This document shows, one piece after another, positions 22,505-27,679 of a DNA stretch of 27,679 bases. The position numbers and the translations under genes were made by a program. The notes beneath the pieces were generated by a model that saw nothing but the letters and a program-made list of their open reading frames with translations, had not been told where the DNA came from and did no database searches. The stretch is taken from positions 1 through 27,679 of IMG/VR virus record IMGVR_UViG_3300037847_002959; one strand, 5' to 3'. Numbering within the stretch: position 1 is the stretch's first letter; each line of letters opens with the position of its first letter. The stretch is from a virus.

Positions 22505-22614
22505 TTCTTTTTACGTTTGTAAGACATTTTTTTGCCTGTCTTCTTGGCATATGATTTGGCTTTTGCCATACCTTTTTTTCCGTATCCGAATTTTTTTCCT
22601 CCTACCATTGGCAT
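22501..22614 (-). CDS. Very small Lys/Gly-rich protein (37 aa)
   Basis: The ATG at 22614 follows a strong AAAGGAGGAT site and encodes 37 residues: MPMVGGKKFGYGKKGMAKAK and a C-terminus KKTGKKMSYKRKKK. The MPxVGGKKFxYxKKGMAKAK pattern is a recurrent tiny ORF in marine phages (recalled). Seventeen Lys/Arg out of 37 suggests DNA or RNA binding. It ends in a GTGA overlap with the next gene. The ribosome site, among the strongest in the window, argues that it is truly expressed, probably heading the basic-protein cluster. Confidence 0.7.
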   Translation of the reverse strand: MPMVGGKKFGYGKKGMAKAKSYAKKTGKKMSYKRKKK

Positions 22615-22628
22615 AATATTATCCTCCT

Positions 22629-24716
22629 TTAAGCTGCTTGTCCTGTTTGTCCAAATTGTGTGGGTGCTGCTCCCAACCTTCCAATCTCAGCGTTTTGTTT
22701 TTGCTGTATCTGCATTTGACGCTGACTTAAATAGTTCTGAATACGCTCTTGTAATGCTGGATCTTGTTGTACCTTTTGAGCCACATCAGGTTGCTGTAAC
22801 CATTGTTGAAACACTTGTAGTTTCATCTCATGGGCATCGTTAGGTTTAACATTTGGAGCAACGCCAGCATAAATTTCTGCAATGGTTTGCCTTTCCTCAT
22901 CCATTGCTTTTTGAGTTGCAGTTTCTTTTGGAAGCATGACGCTTTCAGCAGCACCAGGTAAAATCTGACCAACTGCAATTTGTAGAAGTCTTTCTGTATC
23001 GAGCGTTCCATTCTTATCAAGCTGCATTCCCAATTGTGCGATTGCTTTGACACGCTCAAGCATTTGCTCTGGATCTTGTGTGGCAGCATCAAACTGCATA
23101 TAAAAATCAAACCTTTCTCCCGGTCTTCCCTTATCATACTTCTGCATATCCTGCATACCTGTGACTCGGAAGTATTCTTGGTCAGGGCCATACTGCTGAT
23201 AGAGTGAGTAGACTTGTTCCAATAAAAGTTTCAAGTGATGAAATACTTTATCAATCACTTCTTGTTGTTTCATCTGCGCCTCAACAGGATTTACTCCTGG
23301 TGCGTTTCTACCAAAGTATCTGTCTGCTTGTTCTTGTATGTATCTTCTTAGTTCAACATTTACTGCTGATCCACGTGGTGTGTCTGCAAATCTTACCTCA
23401 CCGGGTACACGATAAGGCAATTTTACACCTGGGCCAAAACGAGAAGGCGCACGTCCCAAAGGATGCTCTAGCGGTGGTAAGGTGGTAAGACTTTGCGAAT
23501 CAATCGCTGCATCTGTCTCGACCTTGAGTACCTGCTGAAGGCTTTCAATAAGCTCCGGGTATGACCTTGAGGAGTACAATTTTTTGTCTGTTTTTTCAAG
23601 AGTAGTAACTACAAATGGATATTGCCCGTGCGCATAGTCAAGAAGTTGATGTTTGGCATAAAGATCAGATATATTGGCATGATAGATCGTACAGTAAATG
23701 CCAGGAACATTGTCCTCGTCCAACAATCTTTGATAACAGTACACAATTCTAACAAGACTATTATCATCACTTCTGGTAAACTCATCATTCTCACGCAGTT
23801 GGTAAATATTTTCATCTGTATCTTCACCCTGCCCTGCTAGTTCAATAGCAGCATCCACAAACTCTTCTGACCAATTTTCAGTATTAATTTTAGATCTTAA
23901 TTGCTCTGGAGTCATGGAAACACAATGAAACATGTAAGGTGCTTCTTGTGGATCAATGCAGTAGCTTGGCCAAAATACATCTTCATCAGGTGCAAGAGCT
24001 TTAATCTTAGGTCTGCTTACAACTTGGCGTGTGACAGGTACTGTGGTTTCTCCATCCTTACGCATTTCCTTTAACATTGCCCGTGCCTTGGACTTGCTAA
24101 TATCAAACTGTGTTTTAAGTGCCTCACTTAATTCCTCATCCATACTACCATCTTGAATTGCTCCGGCAATCTGTGGGAGGACTTGGGCAATCTCTTCAAG
24201 CTTGATAGTTTGTTGTTGCTTGAGTTCCTGATTCTCATACCAAGCATAATGAACCATCATTCCTTTCTCGAAAAAATGATTCAAGCCAAGCTCAATCTCA
24301 GGGTAAAACTCCTGCATCTTGGAATTAATTAACCAGCGTAAAAACATGCTGACCACATTGGCACGCTCAACATCACTTGATTCTGTGGGTGTGGCTACAA
24401 TGTGACCACGTCTGATTGCATTCATTGACATTGCCACTCGGCAATTAATCAACTCATCGCACATCCTCTGCTCCTGGTCACTTGCACCCTCCCAAGGAAA
24501 TACCTCACCTGTTGAATGCTGACTTGAGTGCTTCTTAAAATCGTCTGTCTTGCCAGCCCAAAGGCAATTACGCACATCGTAATCCCTTTGCCTACGATCC
24601 AACCATTCACCTAAATCACTCTGTGTACGCTTGAATGCCTCGCTAAGATACGCAATATCAGGCTCTTTAGAGACATATAGTAATTCTGGATCTGACGCTG
24701 AGAGCATGTGTAGCAT
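22629..24716 (-). CDS. Portal protein (695 aa)
   Basis: Follows the large terminase subunit by 31 nt and has portal-like length and composition: long amphipathic helices, a hydrophilic head (VSKEPDIAYLSEAFKRTQSDLGEWLDRRQRDYDVRNCLW), a region near 180-250 with EIAQVLPQIAG and QFDISKSKARAMLKE, beta strands VRIVYCYQRL and YCTIYHANI, then a helix region QQVLKVETDAAIDSQSL (stem-like) and a Gln-rich C-terminus (about 620-695, QQWLQQPDV, NYLSQRQMQIQQKQNAE) usual for portals facing the head interior. It forms the dodecameric DNA gate. No Shine-Dalgarno, and the start lies in a dyad element (24713-24731). Confidence 0.85.
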   Translation of the reverse strand: MLHMLSASDPELLYVSKEPDIAYLSEAFKRTQSDLGEWLDRRQRDYDVRNCLWAGKTDDFKKHSSQHSTGEVFPWEGASDQEQRMCDELINCRVAMSMNAIRRGHIVATPTESSDVERANVVSMFLRWLINSKMQEFYPEIELGLNHFFEKGMMVHYAWYENQELKQQQTIKLEEIAQVLPQIAGAIQDGSMDEELSEALKTQFDISKSKARAMLKEMRKDGETTVPVTRQVVSRPKIKALAPDEDVFWPSYCIDPQEAPYMFHCVSMTPEQLRSKINTENWSEEFVDAAIELAGQGEDTDENIYQLRENDEFTRSDDNSLVRIVYCYQRLLDEDNVPGIYCTIYHANISDLYAKHQLLDYAHGQYPFVVTTLEKTDKKLYSSRSYPELIESLQQVLKVETDAAIDSQSLTTLPPLEHPLGRAPSRFGPGVKLPYRVPGEVRFADTPRGSAVNVELRRYIQEQADRYFGRNAPGVNPVEAQMKQQEVIDKVFHHLKLLLEQVYSLYQQYGPDQEYFRVTGMQDMQKYDKGRPGERFDFYMQFDAATQDPEQMLERVKAIAQLGMQLDKNGTLDTERLLQIAVGQILPGAAESVMLPKETATQKAMDEERQTIAEIYAGVAPNVKPNDAHEMKLQVFQQWLQQPDVAQKVQQDPALQERIQNYLSQRQMQIQQKQNAEIGRLGAAPTQFGQTGQAA

Positions 24717-24731
24717 AAAACTACATTATGC
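24713..24731. promoter_or_regulatory. Dyad element over the portal start
   Basis: GCATAA-AACTACA-TTATGC is a perfect 6-bp inverted repeat with 7-nt spacer covering the portal start codon region. A second inverted repeat ACTACAT...ATGTAGT (24720-24726 and 24737-24743) overlaps it. A near copy lies at 21494-21514 in the opposite orientation. Possible operator or RNA hairpin controlling portal translation; inference. Confidence 0.4.
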
Positions 24732-24747
24732 ATCTTATGTAGTCAAT

Positions 24748-26436
24748 CTAATAACCACCACCACCTGTGACCTGGATGTCACGATGTGTAATATGGTCAG
24801 CACCACTCACAAATAAATAACGCAAGCAGTCAATCTGGTCAGAGAAGTAATCGCTCTTACTTTCTCCTGCATATTCAAGCATGGATGATATTGTATTCTC
24901 GCATTGATCAGAGAAGTAAAGTCTAGGACAATTATCATTAGTCATAACTTCTGTATCATCCCAACTTAACGCATCGTTAATCTTGGCAATACCTGAGTCT
25001 ATAGACACACCTGGTGCAGCACGGAATACAAATCCCATGTTACTCATTGTGTTAATTATATTACTCTCACCCTCTTTCGTGCGAACTGTGGCTGCACCCA
25101 TCCGAGGGTCAACTATACGCTCAAATATCTCCTCGCCACCTTCCTGAGATTCAAAGTAATCTTTGTAATCTGCGTATCCCCAACCTAAAGGTCTTTGTCC
25201 TGGGCCTGCTTTACCAACAGCTTTACCAGCACCATTCACATGAGGTATTGCCCATGCTCCCATTGTGCTGTCTGGGAACTCACGATATATATAAATTTTA
25301 CCATCCTTAGTTACACCTGCCCATAATCCAACCCAAGGTTTACTGCCACCCGGATCGCATATAAAGTAACGTGTTACAGGTGTAGATGGATCTAAGATAA
25401 ATGGTATTTTACTATGTTCTATTACATTTGTCTCACGCTGGAATTTTGGAAACTTACCTTCAAAGCTTTTACTTGGAATACCATATAATCGAGCAAGTTT
25501 TACCTCTTGTGGTTGCTTACTATATGTCCGTACTAGTTCCTTATAGTCCACAAAGGGACTCATTTCAGACCAAAAGTAATAAATCCTACAGTCAGGCCAA
25601 TTCATCGATACCTGTTCAACAGGTAATTCCCTACCTAACAACTCACTATACTTAGACTCCACAGTCTCCGCACCCTTGAGTAAACTATTAATAAGTGGTG
25701 TCCATCCTTGCAGAGTTGTGAATGTCAGCATGACCCTACCATGATAGTCAACTGTTCTACCACCTACCAATGTTTCAAATACATTTTGTGGAGCTTCCTC
25801 ATCCATATGAATGCAATGTGCAGACCATCCCTCAAAGATTTGTGGATCTGCCATATACTGCCGATAATTATTAAAGTATATGGTACTACCACGTTCTGCG
25901 TCAGGGTCTGTGGGTGGTAAGATTGCTTTGCCTGCATTGAATCCATTCTTCTGTGTATATTGTAAGCTATGATTAGCACCCTTCTTCTTACTCCGTTTAT
26001 ACCGTGCCGGAAGATTTTCCCATATGTAACGCTGGGAATCTGAGATACTTCTTTCCTCACTCACATGCATGGATCGAATCTCTGCTTCTGGTATTGCCTG
26101 TGCTAAATGAACAAGCATACGAGACGCGAAAGTTGTTTTTGAACTCCGATTACCGCCCAAAATAATATGTATTTTTGTGGAGTCCCAATTCTCCATCACT
26201 CTACGCCAACCAGGTAATGTCCATCCCCACTCGATTGGATCTTCTTTCTCGCTTGTGGGTTGATCCAATAATAATCGAGTAAGTGTTTCTGCACGTACAG
26301 GATCTTGTACAGTTAACCTATCTATCTCCTCTTCAGATAATGCACACTTTAACTCACCCTTTTCATACTTTAAATCCTCAGTCCAAGGCAGACCAAAGCG
26401 TGCATTTATCTCATCTGCATAGGTGACTTTACCCAC
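24748..26436 (-). CDS. terL: Terminase large subunit, ATPase plus nuclease (562 aa)
   Basis: Walker A GGNRSSKTT at residues 94-102 and Walker B CIHMDEEAP at 208-215 (D212, E213/E214 catalytic) define the packaging motor; FTTLQGW near 239-245 is the coupling motif. The nuclease half holds D361 (FICDPGG), D443 (VDPRMG) and D533/D536 (YFSDQIDCLRYL). Length is normal. The start is GTG at 26436, overlapping the upstream gene by 8 nt. The enzyme docks on the portal encoded next and cuts concatemeric DNA. The small subunit has not been identified; one of the upstream small ORFs may fill that role. Confidence 0.95.
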   Translation of the reverse strand: MGKVTYADEINARFGLPWTEDLKYEKGELKCALSEEEIDRLTVQDPVRAETLTRLLLDQPTSEKEDPIEWGWTLPGWRRVMENWDSTKIHIILGGNRSSKTTFASRMLVHLAQAIPEAEIRSMHVSEERSISDSQRYIWENLPARYKRSKKKGANHSLQYTQKNGFNAGKAILPPTDPDAERGSTIYFNNYRQYMADPQIFEGWSAHCIHMDEEAPQNVFETLVGGRTVDYHGRVMLTFTTLQGWTPLINSLLKGAETVESKYSELLGRELPVEQVSMNWPDCRIYYFWSEMSPFVDYKELVRTYSKQPQEVKLARLYGIPSKSFEGKFPKFQRETNVIEHSKIPFILDPSTPVTRYFICDPGGSKPWVGLWAGVTKDGKIYIYREFPDSTMGAWAIPHVNGAGKAVGKAGPGQRPLGWGYADYKDYFESQEGGEEIFERIVDPRMGAATVRTKEGESNIINTMSNMGFVFRAAPGVSIDSGIAKINDALSWDDTEVMTNDNCPRLYFSDQCENTISSMLEYAGESKSDYFSDQIDCLRYLFVSGADHITHRDIQVTGGGGY

Positions 26437-26674
26437 GATTAAGAATCTCTAATCCTACAATTATCGCTTCTTCGAGCGTGTTACACGGGATTTCTTTTTC
26501 ATCAACTGACCATCCCTCCTGATCCGTTCCAACGTCTCTTGGCTTAATTGTGATCGTTTTGGCCCTAGCTCTCGTAAGTCGCACATGGGTCTTTCGACAA
26601 CTGATAATGGTATTGCTCTCGCATATTTTCTCCAAAAGATCGGATTCCATCCCTTTGGTACAATCATTTATCAT
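26429..26674 (-). CDS. Small hypothetical protein before terminase (81 aa)
   Basis: I choose the ATG at 26674 (MINDCTKGMESDLLEKI); a longer version from a TTG at 26743 would overlap the Cys-rich ORF by about 80 nt. The rest (CRKTHVRLTRARAKTITIKPRDVGTDQEGWSVDEKEIPCNTLEEAIIVGLEIL) is strand-rich with a final helix, and overlaps the terminase start by 8 nt. A second frame of 68 codons over the same bases exists but is less convincing. It could act in packaging; it does not show a clear helix-turn-helix of a small terminase. Confidence 0.55.
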   Translation of the reverse strand: MINDCTKGMESDLLEKICESNTIISCRKTHVRLTRARAKTITIKPRDVGTDQEGWSVDEKEIPCNTLEEAIIVGLEILNRG

Positions 26675-26813
26675 TGCATGTACAGGTGGATTCAAAAAAT
26701 TGTCTCCATTGAGAACCACATCTCCAACATCTTTGCCAGCCAAACGGGGCTTTTCTTGCCCATAATTTCTGCTGTTCTATTACCCAACCATCATCCCCAT
26801 CTATCCACTTCAT
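26664..26813 (-). CDS. Cys/Trp-rich mini-protein, zinc-ribbon-like (49 aa)
   Basis: ATGA-coupled to the 46-residue gene (26810-26813). It encodes MKWIDGDDGWVIEQQKLWAR, then KAPFGWQRCWRCGSQWRQFF and ESTCTCNDK. C29, C32, C44 and C46 form a C-x2-C...C-x-C set able to hold zinc, with five tryptophans. No known family is recognised. Overlaps the following ORF by 11 nt. The coupled start and ordered cysteines argue for a real gene. Confidence 0.55.
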   Translation of the reverse strand: MKWIDGDDGWVIEQQKLWARKAPFGWQRCWRCGSQWRQFFESTCTCNDK

Positions 26814-26950
26814 TCTTTTGCCTGTTCTTCCATTAACTGCTTTTCCAATTCAGCTATTCTACGCTTTAAAATTATATTCTCATTGGACAGTCGCTGTACC
26901 CATTGTGGCCAACTCTCCATCTTCTTTCCTGTTGGTTCGTATATATTCAT
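26810..26950 (-). CDS. Coiled-coil mini-protein (46 aa)
   Basis: Starts at the ATG overlapping the preceding stop (ATGA, 26947-26950) and ends in ATGA with the next gene. The sequence MNIYEPTGKKMESWPQWVQR is followed by a charged helix ENIILKRRIAELEKQLMEEQAKE that is a likely short coiled coil (hydrophobic I/L residues spaced in a heptad). Function is unknown; an oligomerising helper or regulator in the pre-packaging micro-ORF chain is possible. Confidence 0.55.
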   Translation of the reverse strand: MNIYEPTGKKMESWPQWVQRLSNENIILKRRIAELEKQLMEEQAKE

Positions 26951-27141
26951 TCCTCATCCTCAAGATCCATGTCACATTCAAACTCAATGACATCCTCTTT
27001 GTAATATTCCTTGGCTGCGTTAACCATACATTGAACAATTGATTCATCCGCTAAATCCGATTCCTCAGACCAGCGATGAATCAAATTCTTAAACTCATGG
27101 GTGCATTGTCTTATTGCGTTTGGCATGATTTCTAAAGTCAT
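26947..27141 (-). CDS. Small acidic protein (64 aa)
   Basis: MTLEIMPNAIRQCTHEFKNLIHRWSEESDLADESIVQCMVNAAKEYYKEDVIEFECDMDLEDEE: two helices and a strongly acidic tail. Uniform composition with the other small ORFs and an ATGA overlap with the next gene support it. It overlaps the previous ORF by 47 nt; a later in-frame ATG at 27126 is an alternative start. Function not recognised. Confidence 0.55.
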   Translation of the reverse strand: MTLEIMPNAIRQCTHEFKNLIHRWSEESDLADESIVQCMVNAAKEYYKEDVIEFECDMDLEDEE

Positions 27142-27295
27142 CTATTCTGTCAGGCATTTGCCTGGGCGTTTTTGTACGGTAAACTTTACCATCTGAATTG
27201 ATTGCAAGTTGGTTCTTATTCCAAAATCTTAACCATGCAGATTGCATCACCTCGTATGACACTTGGCATTCATTTCCTTCCATAAAGTCGTCCAT
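27095..27295 (-). CDS. Small hypothetical protein (66 aa)
   Basis: Its ATG at 27295 begins one base after the methyltransferase-like stop, implying translation coupling. MDDFMEGNECQVSYEVMQSAWLRFWNKNQLAINSDGKVYRTKT is followed by a basic tail (RNHAKRNKTMHP). The first part overlaps, in another frame, a residual methyltransferase ending, so it may have arisen by overprinting. The AWLRFW and VYRTKT segments look like a normal small fold. No function is known. Confidence 0.5.
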   Translation of the reverse strand: MDDFMEGNECQVSYEVMQSAWLRFWNKNQLAINSDGKVYRTKTPRQMPDRIDDFRNHAKRNKTMHP

Positions 27296-27296
27296 G

Positions 27297-27679
27297 CTAG
27301 TTCTGCTGTTTGTGGGACAACTCCATTCCCCAAGAGCCTAAGTCTGTCCACCCTGTGCTGAGTCCCATGAGTTGCTCCACCCAATTCGGATTGAGCTTGC
27401 CCAAGGTTTTTCTTTCCGTTGCTTGCCCCGTTAGTGTGTCCTCCTTTTTTGTCCCCACTCTCGCTTTGTTCATGCACCATTCCCCTGCATCCCTTGACCT
27501 CGGTGTTGCCCACGACCCGTGGTTCTTCCCACTCGTACTGCTCTTCTCCGGGTCTTGCAGGCCAGCGTGTTTCTTCGCTTCCTCCGCTAGTATCTTGCCC
27601 CCCGTTCCGGGCTTGCGACTGCCTGGGTTGCCTGCTCGTGGGGTTGGCCAATTCATCTGATTGTAAATGTCGCAAGTCT
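27297..27679 (-). CDS. Phage cytosine-methyltransferase-like protein, C-terminal part
   Basis: The frame is open at the right edge, so only the last 126 residues are visible. NWPTPRAGNPGSRKPGTGG, WATPRSRDAGEW and LNPNWVEQLMGLSTGWTDL near the end are typical of the target-recognition/C-terminal portion of phage C5-cytosine DNA methyltransferases, which modify phage DNA to resist host restriction. The catalytic PCQ and ENV motifs would be outside the window. The stop (27297-27299) is followed after one base by the next ATG. In the minus-one frame the same bases encode RVDRLRLLGNGVVPQTAELAW, the usual terminal motif of such enzymes, so the tail may be frameshifted. Confidence 0.72.
   Translation of the reverse strand, partial: TCDIYNQMNWPTPRAGNPGSRKPGTGGKILAEEAKKHAGLQDPEKSSTSGKNHGSWATPRSRDAGEWCMNKARVGTKKEDTLTGQATERKTLGKLNPNWVEQLMGLSTGWTDLGSWGMELSHKQQN

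Noticed and set aside
22823-23191. Open 122-codon minus-strand frame inside the portal gene
   Set aside because: Out-of-frame shadow of the clearly real portal; no coupled start and unnatural composition.
26461-26667. Alternative 68-codon minus-strand frame over the pre-terminase ORF
   Set aside because: It shares bases with the 81-residue ORF, which has better coupling to the terminase start; its Arg/Lys/Ser-rich composition looks like a shadow frame. Not fully excluded.
1-27679. tRNA genes, CRISPR arrays, insertion sequences and endolysin domains
   Set aside because: No cloverleaf with CCA-type stem, no regularly spaced repeats, no transposase and no lysozyme/amidase motif was seen on reading both strands.

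Overview
The window is one continuous stretch of an AT-rich tailed-phage genome, either a temperate phage or an integrated prophage. Almost everything is on the minus strand, so read it from high to low coordinates. Genes are packed with ATGA, GTGA, TAATG or TGATG junctions and almost no spacing. Many late genes have AGGAGG-type ribosome binding sites, which argues against a Bacteroidota host. The SU10-like major capsid protein, the tail/adaptor set and the very large internal virion proteins resemble marine podovirus-like phages; that placement is inferred from remembered family resemblance, not from a search. No gene identifies the host. A lipoprotein in the lysis-like block fits a Gram-negative host.

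Region by region along the minus strand: (1) 27.68-26.43 kb holds the C-terminal end of a phage cytosine-methyltransferase-like gene entering from outside the window, then five overlapping small ORFs. (2) 26.44-22.63 kb encodes the large terminase subunit and the portal. (3) 22.61-21.59 kb encodes four tiny Lys/Arg-rich proteins plus one small helical protein. (4) A capsid block (scaffold-like protein, SU10-like major capsid protein, decoration-like protein; 21.47-18.89 kb) is bracketed by two intrinsic terminators. (5) 18.82-13.37 kb carries an adaptor/head-tail protein with a glycine-rich repeat insertion, a LamG-type lectin-like protein, a lipoprotein plus two tiny membrane proteins (possible lysis genes), a large tail protein and a repetitive fibre-like protein. 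(6) 13.37-5.81 kb carries a ParB-like mini-protein, a 110-residue unknown and three internal virion/ejection-type proteins (791, 350 and 1187 residues), closed by a strong terminator at 5742-5769.

Below that lie an integrase promoter and a complete tyrosine recombinase (5598-4594), a 56-residue ORF, and the only plus-strand gene, a ribbon-helix-helix regulator (4227-4427) preceded by a 13-bp direct repeat. Then comes a recombination operon: ssDNA-binding-like protein, RecE/YqaJ-type exonuclease fused to a helix-turn-helix, a small DNA-binding protein, an Hjc-like Holliday junction resolvase, unknowns, and another PD-(D/E)XK nuclease. A truncated signal-peptide ORF runs off the left edge.

Together the genes cover packaging, capsid building, tail and ejection, integration and homologous recombination. 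Replication polymerase/helicase genes, a recognisable endolysin and a clear CI-type repressor are not visible here and presumably lie outside. The least explained points are the two-frame methyltransferase terminus, the micro-ORF chain before the terminase, the cluster of basic mini-proteins after the portal, the terminator-bracketed capsid unit and the paired dyad element near 21.5 and 24.7 kb.
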